DNA of 64,000 nucleotides. Source: Chloranthus sessilifolius (Eukaryota; Streptophyta; Magnoliopsida; Chloranthales; Chloranthaceae). Position numbers and translations under genes: made by a program. Positions 10,116-20,489 of this stretch are shown piece after piece. The notes beneath the pieces are model-generated. The model made no database searches, was not told the DNA's origin, and saw only the letters and a program-made list of their open reading frames with translations. The stretch spans positions 63,459,597 to 63,523,596 of the forward strand of contig CM037590.1 in assembly GCA_021018995.1 (NCBI GenBank), read 5' to 3'. Positions within the stretch are counted from its first letter, which is position 1; each line of letters begins with the position of its first letter.

Positions 10116-10564
10116 TGTTGACTTATAAAAAAAGCTATATCTCTTATCATCATTGTTGACTTAAAAAAAGCTTTCCGAAAATGATTATAGCGGAAACACA
10201 ATAAAGTATATTAAATCGGAGATGCATGATCAAGGAGATCCATGCAAAGCTCCTAAAAAGAACACAATAAACGACTCTCAAAACTATATATTTTATATAT
10301 TACCAAATACACTTACAAAAGACTTTGGTTCACAAACTGTGATGGTGTGTCTCTTCACTTTCTTTTTTTCTCTCTCTAACTTGACATAGACAAAATGACT
10401 CTTTTATAGACTACTAGGACCTAAACTTAGTACATCACAATTAATGCACCTTTTGCACTTTTCTAGACACTCATTAACATCACACATAATTCAAAATGAA
10501 TCTAACTTAATTGACACACTTAACTAGGAATGACTCTTAGTAATATACCCATTCCACTTCGGTT
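10116..10564 (-). repeat. 5' LTR of the dsRBD-carrying element
   Basis: It is the partner of 8824-9272. It lies next to the PBS and ends against copia sequence at the CTACC repeat. Confidence 0.85.
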
Positions 10565-11090
10565 CTACCGGATCAAAAGTCTCATGCTAATTGAGTCCTT
10601 TTTGTGTAATTCCTTTGGCAACGAGACGAGCTTTGTATCATTCAATAGAGCCATTGGACTTGCACTTAGTTTATGAACCCATTTACAACCAATGAGCTTT
10701 TTACTATTGGGAAGGCTGGTCAATGCCCGTGTTTTATTTAGCTCCAAAGCAAGGATTTCCTTAAGCATAGCATGCTGCCACTGGGGATGTTGTGTAGCTT
10801 GCTTAAAACTCTTAGGTTCAAAACTAAGATATGGCTGCCACAAAAAAATTGTGAGAGGACGATAAACAATCATATGAAATGCGCTTTTAGGGACCATGGC
10901 TGCAAAGGTCGTGGAAGCGGGTGGTTTAGAGATGATAGAAAGACAATGACAGTCCTTTAGGTAGGATGGAAGGATATGAAATCAGGTTGAGCGCCAAGTG
11001 GAAGTGTCATTAGGAGGAATTGGGTTATTTGTACTGTTGGGAACTTTATTGATGGGATCAATGGGAGTGGTTTGAACCTCAAGGGATTAG
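10565..11090 (-). pseudogene. Ty1/copia pol relic, start of the reverse transcriptase
   Basis: Minus-strand translation shows the usual entry to the copia RT: PSYLKDCHC, then EPKSFKQATQHPQWQHAM, LKEILALELNKT, LPNSKKLIGCKWVHKL, and after a frame shift the GSIE.YKARLVAKG and HETFDPV region. HETFDPV ends exactly where the 1.74 kb LTR element begins. Frameshifts and stops are present. No integrase or gag was recognised upstream of 11090, so the element is truncated there. Confidence 0.85.
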
Positions 11091-11150
11091 ATGAGCTGAT
11101 CAGGTATTGTCTCTAAAAGCAGAGACCTGAGTTCGAATTCTCTCCCCCAC
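11085..11150 (+). mobile_element. tRNA-derived SINE-like fragment
   Basis: TAGATGAGCTGATCAGG resembles a pol III A box, and GAGTTCGAATTCTCTCCCCC about 35 bases later resembles a B box. Together they resemble the tRNA-derived head of a plant SINE. No A-tail or TSD could be assigned, because a CACTA-like end abuts it. Confidence 0.4.
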
Positions 11151-11365
11151 CACTATAAAAAATAGACCATACGCGGGCTTAAATGGGCCGACGGCTGGGA
11201 CATTCTATGCCGATGGCTTGAAGCTGTTGGTGATACTTCGGTCGGCTAACGGCTACAATCATCGGAATAGGTTGGAGACCCAATGCCGACGGCTGTAGCC
11301 GTTGGCGTAGGATTTTTTATTTTTTATTTTTATTTCGCAACCTACGCCGAACATTAAAAAAAAAA
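11151..11365 (+). mobile_element. CACTA-like terminal fragment with GCCGACGGCT subterminal repeats
   Basis: It starts CACTATAAAAAATAG, a CACTA-type terminus, and then carries repeated GCCGACGGCT / AGCCGTTGGC words in both orientations (about 11190-11312), the subterminal repeat style of CACTA transposons. No matching right terminus was found, so it is a truncated end. The remainder to 11567 is AT-rich with an (AAT)n run and nothing else recognised. Confidence 0.5.
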
Positions 11366-11567
11366 TTAATAATAATAATAATAATTTTTTTTGTTAATTT
11401 ATTTCTTTCTCCACCTCAGTTTTGGAGCCATGGACCTGCCTACGGTCTAGCCCCACGCTCCGCTACCGATATATTTCTTTTCGTCTGCAACAAAGTTTTC
11501 AACTAAGGAAAAAGGAGAGAAAAAGCATAGATCCTAGATTACCTGTTTGCCACGCATATGCCCTTGT

Positions 11568-12752
11568 TAAAAGCATGGTATCAAAAATCCACCGATACGT
11601 ATATCATATCCGTATCAGATATGACATCAGAATCGGCTGATACGTATCCGATTCGATCGATACCATATCGGCCAGTGCCTTCGTTGAACTCCAATTGATA
11701 CCATGCTTCGTTCTTTCAAAATTTAAAGTTTAAAGTATAGCCCTTAGCCCCTTAGTCCTTACCCTATAGCCTATAGTCTATAATCTATACTAGTCTATAG
11801 AGTAGACTGTAGAGTCCTTAGCCCTGCCTCTATGCCCATGCCCATGTGTCTTCATGCATGTGATGGCTGGATGAGGACAAATGCAGAGTTCAAGGCCTTC
11901 AGGCCTTCAAGGAACTATGGGTAATTGGGTACAACTGTACAAGATAATGGGGTCACTAAAAAAAATAAGACTATTAGCAGCAGCCAAAAACTGCCGTTAT
12001 TAACAAAAAATTGCCGCTAATAGTCTTAATAGTAATTTTGTTAATAGCGACAGTTTTTTGTTACAAAAATTTGCCGATAATAGTTTTCTTTTTTGTAGTG
12101 GGTGGGACCGTTGGGGACCAAAGGCACCCTTATTTGAGCTAACTGACTAAGAGATTTTAAGGTTGAGAACTTGAGATTGTGGGGACTAGGGAGTGGGGGC
12201 ATGGTACATGAGATTCTAATCCATTGTCCATAAGATATTTGGCATTTAATGTCTCGTCTCCTTTTGCTTTCACTTTTGAATTTTGATAAAAAACTCCAGT
12301 GCCACAATTGGATTTCACACTCACATGCAATGATGTGCATAGGACAAGTGGGATAGAATATAGATATGCAGTATCAAGTATCAAGTATCAACTATCAAGT
12401 CATCAACAACTGACCGTTTGATAGGTGCAATGTGATCTCAAGATCATTTTTGTAGAAGATCGGGGTGAAACACGATTTCTATCATCCTATCCAACCCAAT
12501 CAATGGGTTTTTGTGATTTTCCGGCGTGAGTGTTTTCATTAAACGTGTGGGCGCGAATAAAGAGGTACCCAAAATCCTAAATAATATGTTTCTTTTTATT
12601 TTTCCACTTTTCAGTTTATATTTTTTTAAATTTTAAGTTTTTAACCAAAAATAAATAATTAAATAAAAATTTCCCATATCGGCCGATACCGATACGTATA
12701 GGTCATCAGGGAAACCGATATCAGATACCGAATTCCGATTTAATACCTTGGT
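11568..12752. mobile_element. GATACGTATC-type repeat element with imperfect terminal inverted repeats
   Basis: The left end (AAAGCATGGTATCAAAAATC) and the reverse complement of the right end (CAACCAAGGTATTAAATCGG) are similar. Both are followed by runs of GATACGTATCGG / CGATACC palindromic words (11595-11690 and 12675-12745). A related short copy lies at 60970-61255. The interior is non-coding and carries a nested 147-bp MITE and an ATCAAGT run at 12373-12402. The superfamily is unknown. Confidence 0.45.
11954..12100. mobile_element. 147-bp CACTA-type MITE with TSD GGT
   Basis: It starts CACTAAAAAAAATAAG and ends CTTTTTTGTAGTG, with terminal inverted repeats. Inner words GACTATTAGCGGCAA and their inverses make it foldback-like. 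GGT flanks both sides (11951-11953 and 12101-12103), the 3-bp duplication typical of CACTA elements. It is nested in the GATACGTATC-type repeat. Confidence 0.8.
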
Positions 12753-13013
12753 TGAAAGCACATATGAACAACAATAAACAAGGGTCAGAATCATTCCAAT
12801 AAGATAATTACTAAGTACAATAAGTAATTATTGGTTTCTTTTCAGGAAGATCTTCACAAATAAGAGAAAATGAGTCTAATAGATAAAGGAAAGGCGTTTT
12901 CTCATGCCACACTTCTTTGGCCATGCTTGATCCCGGAAGCAAAGTGGAAAACCAGCATAAAATTTTAGGAAATGCTATAAAAAATTTTTGCAACAGGTAA
13001 TAATAGAATTTTC
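12753..13013. other. No recognised feature
   Basis: Plain AT-rich sequence without coding or repeat signals that I recognise. Confidence 0.4.
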
Positions 13014-13405
13014 TAGGGGTCTCAACGTGCTGGGGTTGAGCCGGCCCGGTCTGAAATGGGCTGATTATGTAGGCCCGAAATATAAACAGGTCGGCCCAAT
13101 CCAGTCCTATTAGTATGTCGGGTAAGGTATGGGCTAGCCACAAAAGCCCAATTAAAAATCGGCCCATTTAAGCTTGGCCCGGTCAGATCATCTCTATATA
13201 AATTATATAAAAATTGGTCGGTCCGAAGCCGGCACCGGCCCGGTCTGAAATGGGCCATGTATGGGCTGAAGTGGGTAGGCCCGATTAAAAAGTAGGCCCA
13301 ATGCAGCCCAATTATTAATCGGGCCATGTATAGGCTAATTCCACAAGGCCCAATTCTAATCAGCCCATTTAAGGCATGGCTCGGCAGGGCCCATTGAGAC
13401 CCCTA
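13014..13405. mobile_element. hAT-like MITE with TAGGGGTCTCAA terminal inverted repeats
   Basis: The perfect 12-bp inverted ends TAGGGGTCTCAA (13014) and TTGAGACCCCTA (ending 13405) enclose 392 bp rich in GGCCCGGTCTGAAATGGGC words, which occur twice (13045 and 13237). Nearby flanks GAATTTTC and GATTTTTC (one base offset) resemble an 8-bp TSD. Reading frames here come from the GC-rich repeats and are not genes. Confidence 0.6.
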
Positions 13406-13622
13406 GGATTTTTCCAATTCTGTGGTAAATTTTCAAATATAAACAAATGCCAATGTGGCAATCATGACATATACTAAATATCTCAAGAAAGCAACCAGCG
13501 GCACCTGCTGCAATCAAATCTTCGACAGTCCTCTGCACATTGAGAGCATTGTCACCACCCTTTAATTATCAAAAAAAGAGAGCATTGCCACCACCCGTAT
13601 CTGAGAATCCATAAAACACCAA
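13406..13622. other. Short spacer with an imperfect tandem duplication
   Basis: GAGAGCATTGTCACCACCC (13541) is repeated as GAGAGCATTGCCACCACCC (13580). Nothing else is recognised. Confidence 0.4.
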
Positions 13623-14189
13623 GGCCTCATTCGAGTGTTTCCTGAATTTTTTCAGAAAAGCTCAAATTCTTGACACTTAAATTTCTGATAGATTCTTAGC
13701 AAACTCAGATTATTAGTTTTTTTCATATGTGTTCTTAAGTTACTCAAATTTCTGACAGATTCTTATAAAACTCAGAATCCTTTGTTTTTAAGTTCCTCTT
13801 AAAAAATCCTCATAATCGATTCAATCAATGATTATGCTATGATCGTAGAAATGTGATTTAATCATCGATTTATGTGTTATATTTGGATTTCTTTCAAAAT
13901 TTATGGGCAACTAATCGAGATGGGTCTGAACATATTTGACGGAGTTTTTTTTCGAATCTGATTTAATAGTCATTACTTTTAAAATGGGTCACTAATACCC
14001 ATTTATAGAGTTAAATTGATATTTGCAATCGACAAAATAGAATAAAAAATTAGGCTGTAAGGATTTTAGTCAACAAAATAATTCAATTCGGGAGGCACTA
14101 TCTTTGATGCTTTAGCATGTAGACAACTATTACAATAAAAGAAAAACAAAATTTTAGGCTTTGTAAGTGGGAGACTTTACATGCACAAG

Positions 14190-14549
14190 CTTTTTAAGTG
14201 ACTGCAACAAAGTTAAAGAAAGACTTTGTATTTTTGGGAGATGTGACATGTGAAAATCTAATCTATGCCTGTCTGATTTAAAGTTCATGATCTATAGATC
14301 ATTAGTGGATAAGATTAGAGTAAAACACGATATTTATCATATGATCTATTGTTATCAATTGTTAAATCAAATAATAACATTTGACTATATTTAATCACAT
14401 GATGAGGATTATATTTCATGTCAATCTTATCCGCTAAGGATCAATAGATCATGAACTTTAAATCAGATGGCCAACACGAAGTTTTCACATTTCAAATGTC
14501 TCTAAAATACAAAGTCTTTTTGTAACCTCGGTGCAATCACATAAAAAGC
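14190..14549. mobile_element. Foldback MITE of about 360 bp
   Basis: The left arm (CTTTTTAAGTGACTGCA.., AGACTTTGTATTTT, ATGTGAAAA, GATTTAAAGTTCATGATCTA) reappears inverted in the right arm, ending AATCACATAAAAAG. The arms pair along about 150 bp each, leaving a short loop. It is non-coding. Confidence 0.7.
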
Positions 14550-14620
14550 GATTGCAAGTAACGACTCCCTATTAAAGTCGGTTGCCATACGTTGCTTAAC
14601 TTTTCTATTATTATATATTA

Positions 14621-14627
<7 letters not shown>

Positions 14628-14691
<64 letters not shown>

Positions 14692-14732
14692 GCAGCTACG
14701 ACAACAGTTGTCCAACCTCTCCTCTTCAATAA

Positions 14733-14766
<34 letters not shown>
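14628..14766. repeat. (TA)n microsatellite tracts
   Basis: Two long TA runs (about 14628-14685 and 14736-14766) are separated by about 50 bp. The isoleucine/tyrosine reading frame across them is an artefact. Confidence 0.9.
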
Positions 14767-14771
<5 letters not shown>

Positions 14772-15340
14772 GTTACTTTACTTTTTGTGCATTATTTTAC
14801 TTTGCAAGGAAGAGAAGCAGCTTAATCAGCTGCGATGGAATAGAGGATGCACCGGATAGGCGTCTCAAGACAACGGTAACCTGAAATTTTAATCGAGTAA
14901 GCAGGGTAAAAATGACTGTCCAACACACCGGCCACTAGTTCCCGATGTTAGGAATCGTTCGATACCAGTCCGGTGGCCATCAGATAAGCCAAAAAATCAT
15001 TTCGGCGGCGGTGAGTTTAGGGTATTGGCACCGTCATTTTCTCCAAATTTTTTTGGTAATTTTTTTTTTCTTTGTTTTGTTTTTAAGCATGTACTGAGCT
15101 GGGATCAGATGTATATAAATTTAGCAACTATACAATGCCGCCTACAAACTGACCAGATTCTGAGCTCTTCTGAGCAATTAGCTCAGACGACTTGCTGTCG
15201 CTTTCAGTCGGAAAATGCTCGGATTCCCACTTCCCAAGTAATCTCTTGAACGCCAGATTTCTCCTTCAAAACTCAGAATCTGACACCTTTCTGAGTATAA
15301 ACTCAGATTCTGAGCTTTTCCCAACTCTCGAACAGGGCCC

Positions 15341-15523
15341 AAGTTAGAGATCTTTAAATGCATTGCTGCAAGTGTGAAAAGACATTTCTTCTCATGAACA
15401 ATATTTTAATACTTCTCTTGTACTCAAAAGAAACAAATACTATATTAACAAATGTCAAGAATTGGAAGAAACTTTACCAAAAAATATACACAAGGTAGTT
15501 GGGGCTTTAGCTTTGTTTAGGGG
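15341..15523. other. No recognised feature
   Basis: AT-rich spacer up to the TSD of the tandem LTR element. Confidence 0.4.
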
Positions 15524-15528
15524 CTTAG

Positions 15529-16171
15529 TGACGGGAATTCAGATCGGCATATTTGGACCGTGGCCGAGACAATCGAAAGAAATCAGCAAGGAAGAAATAG
15601 ATTCATAAATGGGCTTTCAAACGGCTCGCGAATAAGACGAAAATCTGAGAATTTCGATCAAATGAAAATTTCAATCGAACGATTTTCAATTTCGATCGAA
15701 ATTGCGCCGAGCAATTTTAGTTGCTTTAAACTTCTAAATTCGAACTTTAGTTTTAAGGGTATATTTGTCTTTTAGTTAATATTCGTTTTAGAATTTTCTT
15801 AGCCTATATAAAGGCATTGTAAACACTTTATTAGGGGAGTTAATTATTGATATTGAATGAAAGAGAGTTGCTTTTGTGCAAATCCCAGAGAGTTTGTGAA
15901 AAGTTTTCAATCGAGAAAATGAATCCTTCAAACCCTGAGGAGTGAGCAATCATTTCTCGTGCGACTTGGTGCGAAGCCCACATACAGCCATGGTGTGAAG
16001 CTTCGGAAAACCCGTTGGCATGAAGCCGACAGCCTCTTTGGAGCGAATCCGAAGATTTCTACTTTATTCTTCTTTTTATTTTTATTTTAATGAAAGGTTT
16101 GAATACCCTAAACCCCCTTCCGCTCGAGAATTTGCTATTTTAGGGTTAGCAGGCGACTTCGTCCCGCATCA
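15529..16171 (+). repeat. LTR A of the tandem element
   Basis: It begins TGACGGGAATTC and ends CCCGCATCA. It is 643 bp, shorter than B and C because it has a shorter run of TTCGATCGAA words (15650-15710). A TATATAAA box lies at 15805-15812. Confidence 0.88.
15805..15812 (+). promoter_or_regulatory. TATA box of LTR A (also at 17351-17358 in B and 18911-18918 in C)
   Basis: TATATAAA in the conserved context TTAGCCTATATAAA occurs in all three LTRs, about 100 bp after the palindrome cluster. It is a likely pol II promoter element. Confidence 0.6.
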
Positions 16172-16175
16172 ATTT

Positions 16176-16187
16176 TGGTATCAGAGC
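16176..16187 (+). promoter_or_regulatory. Primer-binding sites of the tandem element (second copy at 17722-17733)
   Basis: TGGTATCAGAGC, the initiator tRNA-Met complement, follows LTR A and LTR B by four bases in each case. Confidence 0.85.
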
Positions 16188-16200
16188 ACAATTGTCCATC

Positions 16201-17027
16201 ATGAGTAAAGATCAATTTATCGAAGCCTTGCACGAGTTGAATGGATTCATCGATCGGCGAAGGCTCCTTGATTTGTATCAGACGATTGGTAAGATTAGGC
16301 AAGCTTGGAGGCAGTAAAAATTAGATCGTAGAGTCTGAGGAATTTGGATTCAACAGGTCGATATTGGCCAACTTTATATGATCATGCGTTTACTCATGAG
16401 ATTAGACGTGAGTTAATAGCTACGCGTGAGATAGCGGAGGCATTAAACAAGAGTCTCGTTCAAGAATTCTTTGAAGATTTTCTCTTCAAACTATAAGAGG
16501 AAATCATATCGGTAAGACATGAAGCTTTGAAATTTAAGCTTTCAAAACTCGTGTTCGGTAACCTAAAGCCCATTCAAGAAATCAAGCCTGAACCTGTGAT
16601 TGTATTTATATCGGTGGAAGATTTCGAACCTATAGTAAGTCAAAGTACTACCATGCCTATGGAAGAACTGATGGCGTCCGTTGTTCATGCAGATCCAGTT
16701 ATCCGCCTTGATCTTGTGCCAGAAAATCGTCCGATTGACGAGTTCATACCAGTTGCTGAGACCATGGCAGATATCGAAATCGTCGAAGAGCCCACGATCG
16801 TTGAAGTTCAAGCATCCATGATCGGCCCTACCGAACCCGCAATCATCGAAGCACAGGCATCTGTGATCGTCCTTAGCGAGTCCGAGACCATTCAAAAGTT
16901 CAAGATCCAGGGGGAACAAACATATTTGATATCGCTTATCGATGTCGACCAAAGTTCGAAGTCGAACTTTTTTAAAGTCGAGGAGATTGACGAGAAATTC
17001 AGATCCGCATGTTTGGACCGTGGCTGA
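16201..17027 (+). pseudogene. Internal ORF, copy 1 (broken)
   Basis: It is homologous to 17747-18679. It opens MSKDQFIEALHELNGF and then lacks 24 bases present in copy 2 (the MMARMGSF part) and one further base near 16310, which shifts the frame. It shares the in-frame TAA (16494-16496) with copy 2. After that the frame runs on through KFKLSKLVFGNLKPIQEI and ends in the next LTR. No enzyme domain is visible. Confidence 0.7.
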
Positions 17028-17717
17028 AACAATCGAAGGAAATCAGCAAGGAAGAAATGGGCGTATAAATAGACTTTCAAACAGCCCGCAAATAAGACAA
17101 AAATCTGAGAATTTCGATCGAACGATTTTCAATTTCGATCAAATAAAAATTTTGATCGAACGATTTTCAATTTCGATCGATCGAAATTGCTATCAAAATT
17201 GTGATCGAAAATTTCGATCGAACGATTTTCGATTTCGATCGATCAAAATCACTCCGAGCAATTTTAATTGCTTTAAACTTCTAAATTCGAACTTTAGTTT
17301 TAAGGGTATATTTGTCTTTAGTTCATATTCATTTTAGGGTTTTCTTAGCCTATATAAAGGCATTGTAAACACTTTATTAGGGGAGTTGATTATTGATATT
17401 GAATGAAAGAGAGTTGCTTTTGTGCAAACTCCAGAAAGCTTGTGAAAAGTTTTCAATCGAGGGAGTGAATCCTTCAAACCCTGAGGAGTGAGCAATCATT
17501 TTTCGTGTAACTTGGTGCGAAACCGACGTATAGTCGTGGTGTGAAGCTTCGGAAAACCTGTTGGCGTGAAGCCGACAAGCCTCTTTGGAGCGAATCCGAA
17601 GATTTCTACCTTATTCTTCTTTTTATTTTATTTTAATGAAAGGTTTGAATACCCTAAACCCCCTTCCGAGCGGGATTTTGCTATTTTAGGGTTAGCAGGC
17701 GACTTTGTCCCGCGTCA
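16988..17717 (+). repeat. LTR B of the tandem element
   Basis: It starts TGACGAGAAATTC, ends CCCGCGTCA and is 730 bp. It carries the fullest palindrome cluster of the three (17110-17250, TTTCGATCGAACG and TTTCGATCGATCGAAA words). Confidence 0.88.
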
Positions 17718-17746
17718 GTTTTGGTATCAGAGCACAGTTGTCCATC

Positions 17747-18679
17747 ATGAGTAAAGATCAATTTATCGAAGCCTTGCACAAGTTGAATGGATTCATGATG
17801 GCTAGAATGGGATCGTTCGTGGATCGGCGAAGGCTCCTTGATTTATATCAAACGATTGGTAAGATTAGACAAGCTTGGGAGGCAGTAAAAATTAGATCGC
17901 AGAGTCTGAGGAATTTGGATTCAACATCTCGATATTGGTCAGCTTTATATGATCGCGCGTTTACTCTTGAGATTAGACGTGAGTTAATAGCTACGCGTGA
18001 GATAGCGGAGGCATTAAACAAGAGTCTCGTTCAAGAATTCCTTGAAGATTTTCTCTTCAAACTATAAGAAGAAATCATATCGGTAAGACATGAAGCTTTG
18101 AAATTTAAGCTTTCAAAACCCGTGTTCGGTAACCTAAAGCCCATTCAAGAAATCAAGCCCGAACCTGTGATTGTATCTATATCGATGGAAGATTCTGAAC
18201 CTATAGTAAGTCAAAGTACTTCTATGCCTATGGAAGAATCGGTGGCGTCCGTTGTTCACGCAGATCCAATTATCCGCCTTGATTATGTGTCGGAACAACG
18301 TCCGATTGACAAGTTCATACCAGTTGCTGAGACCGTGGCAGATATCGAAACCGTCGAAGAGCCCACAATCGTTGAAGTCCAAGCATCCATGATCGGCCCT
18401 ACCGAGCCCGCAATCATCGAAGCACAGGCATCTGTGATCATCCCTACCGAGTTTGAGACCATTCAAAAGTTCGAGATCCAGGGGGAACAAACATATTTGA
18501 TATCGCTTATCGATGTCGACCAAAGTTCGAGGTCGAACTTTTTCAAAGTCGAGGAGATTGGCGGGAAATTCAAATCCGCATGTTTGGACCGTGACCGAGA
18601 CAATCGAAGGAAATCAGCAAGAAAGAAATGGACCCATAAATGGGCTTTTAAACGGCCCGCGAATACGACAAAAATATGA
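17747..18679 (+). CDS. Internal ORF, copy 2, with one in-frame TAA
   Basis: An unrecognised protein of about 310 codons in a single frame, interrupted only by TAA at 18065-18067. The first part (106 codons, MSKDQFIEALHKLNGF.. to ..LEDFLFKL) is helical and charged. The second part (KFKLSKPVFGNLKPIQEI..) is acidic and P/V/E-rich, with a duplicated EEPTIVEVQAS / EPAIIEAQAS unit. The position directly after the PBS suggests a Gag-like product, but no knuckle or capsid motif is seen. The shared stop in both copies means the two parts may be separate products, or the stop may have been inherited. The last residues run into LTR C. Start: the first ATG after the PBS. Confidence 0.55.
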
Positions 18680-19278
18680 GAATTTCGATCGAATGAAAAT
18701 TTTGATCGAACGATTTTCAATTTTGATCGTTCGAAATTGCGATCAAAAATTTCGATCGAATGAAATTCAATTTCGATCAAACGATTTTTTATTTCAATCG
18801 ATCGAAATCGCGCCGAGCAGTTTTAGTTACTTTAAACTTCTAAATTCGAACTTTAGTTTTAAGGGTATATTTTTCTTTTAGTTAATATTCGTTTTAGGGT
18901 TTTCTTAGCCTATATAAAAGCATTGTAAATACTTTATTAGGGGAGTTGATTATTGATATTGAATGAAAAAAAGTTGCTTTTGTACAAACCCCAGAGAGCT
19001 TGTGAAAAGTTTTCAATCGAAGGAGTGAATCCTTCAAACCCTGAGGAGTGAGCAATCGTTTTTCGTGCGACTTGGTGCGAAGCCGATGTACAGTCGTGGT
19101 GTGAAACTTCGGAATACCCATTGGCGTGAAGCCGACAAGCCTCTTTGGAGCGAATCCGAAGATTTTTACCTTATTCTTCTTTTTATTTTTATTTTAATGA
19201 AAGGTTTGAATACCCTAAACCCCCTTCCGCGCGGGATTTTGTTATTTTAGGGTTAGCAGGCGACTTCGTCCCGCGTCA
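18559..19278 (+). repeat. LTR C of the tandem element
   Basis: It starts TGGCGGGAAATTC and ends CCCGCGTCA against the TSD CTTAG. The palindrome cluster is at 18675-18810. Confidence 0.88.
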
Positions 19279-19283
19279 CTTAG

Positions 19284-20489
19284 ATTTTTTTTTCCTCTAA
19301 CAAGTAGAATTTTATTAGTAAATGCTAACAAGGAATACAAAGAAAACAAAGAAGAGTCATAGAGGCTGCCAAACATCAATTAAACCCCACTGTTTGTCGG
19401 GCTGCTCCAACAGGGAGTACAAAACGGAGATCGGACACCTTTGTTGACCAGCTCATCCACTTTTGAGTTTCTCCCTCTGAATAAGGGTAATGAGAAACTC
19501 CTCCAAACCAGATAAGATTCTTCTAAACTCTTTGAATTCTGCCTAGTATTTCCAGGGAGGCTGGGATTCCATATTAGGCCATCAAATTACATTTGAAGAT
19601 TGTTGAAAACTTCATATAATGATTGCAACGAGAAATCCCAGAAGATTTAATTTCCCATACTGCTTCATTTCGACAAAGCACATATATAATAAAGAAACTC
19701 CACGGATGTGAGAGAAAAACATGGCAAGAGTGTGTTAACAAAAATCTCCTTCCTTTGAAATGGTAATTCAAGGAGTCACTAGCCTTAGCAAGTGGATTTC
19801 CACTATTATTAACGAGTTTTAAATTTTGTGGCCTTCAAAAGGCCTTTCTTGATTTATCTTGATGCAATTGACTTTTGTTTTATTGACAAAATATGAGAAC
19901 CATCTTTCTTGAGGTTTTTTCTCTCCCTTCTCTCTCCCTTATTTGTTATCGATTGTGCATTTTACTACATCCCTGGTGCATTGTGTGGGTACCTTTTACA
20001 TATTCAGTGTTCTCTTTAGCACACCCTATTTGAAATATTTGGTGGTAGTCTGAATCTCAATTCACGTTATAGGGGCACAAGGAATATTGTATCCTACTAT
20101 GTTTTTTTTCTCCAAGGGGGCAATGGTAATTTGAATGCGTAGATATATTACCATGTGTTAAATGTTTATCAAAATTACTTTTCATTTATTATGATTTATT
20201 CCCTAATTAATTTTATTTTAACTAATTGCAAAGGATTTAAATAAATTTCCGTAAATACTTTTGACCTCAATTTTCTGTCTATGTTTAAACGATGTTTGTG
20301 TCATGCACAATATAGATAGTCAATCTAATGCAAACGACAAGTCACCCACAGGATAAGGGCGAGTACATGGTGGATCATGCAGTAACAGATTGTCCGAGAA
20401 GTCTTTTTACATGGACTAGTGTGCACCCTTAGAATGATGGCTAGCTCTGCTTTCGTCCCAGTGGGGGTAGATCATTTTGATTTTTTGGC
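19284..20489. other. Unrecognised sequence
   Basis: It begins with a T-run, an AAGTAGAATTTTATTAG stretch and ACAAGGAATACAAAG, which is reminiscent of the antisense 3' end of a retroposed sequence. A weak minus-strand frame (19574-19810) has no clear family. No gene can be supported. Confidence 0.4.

Larger units (their letters stand above)
8824..10564 (-). mobile_element. Short non-autonomous LTR element (TRIM-like) carrying a dsRBD fragment
   Basis: Two LTRs of 449 bp (8824-9272 and 10116-10564) flank an internal region of 843 bp. The minus orientation is shown by the initiator-tRNA-Met primer site next to the right LTR. The flanks CTAAC (8819-8823) and CTACC (10565-10569) look like a 5-bp TSD with one mismatch. 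It lies inside the Copia RT, whose reading resumes on both sides. The internal region has no retroelement enzyme and instead holds a broken double-stranded RNA-binding domain. If canonical TG..CA ends are required, the minus-strand 5' boundary would move 8 bp inward. Confidence 0.8.
13623..15340. mobile_element. Possible hAT-like element with GGCC..TTCGAG ends
   Basis: The left end GGCCTCATTCGAG and the reverse complement of the right end GGCCCTGTTCGAG match. Both are followed by AAAGCTCA and CTCAGA words. No 8-bp TSD is clear and no transposase is seen, so this is tentative. It contains a foldback MITE at 14190 and (TA)n tracts. Confidence 0.35.
15529..19278 (+). mobile_element. Tandem three-LTR non-autonomous element (LTR-internal-LTR-internal-LTR)
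   Basis: Three LTRs (15529-16171, 16988-17717, 18559-19278) alternate with two internal regions (16172-16987 and 17718-18558). The whole block is flanked by one CTTAG duplication (15524-15528 and 19279-19283), and no TSD lies between the units. The terminal inverted repeat is TGACG..CGTCA. Each internal region has a tRNA-Met PBS and one ORF lacking known enzymes, so the element depends on others. The structure is what unequal recombination between LTRs of two sister copies gives. Confidence 0.88.

Noticed and set aside
11085-11150. Functional tRNA gene
   Set aside because: Only box-like words are present. No cloverleaf with paired acceptor stem could be drawn, so it is listed as SINE-like only.
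13022-13538. Overlapping minus-strand ORFs rich in G, P and R
   Set aside because: They follow from the GGCCC-rich words of the hAT-like MITE and have no coding signature.
14502-14729. Minus-strand ORF with a long IYIYIY run
   Set aside because: It is the translation of a (TA)n microsatellite.
19574-19810. Possible RNase H end (NPLAKASDS-like) on the minus strand
   Set aside because: Only a few residues resemble the motif and neither the spacing nor the rest of the domain is present.
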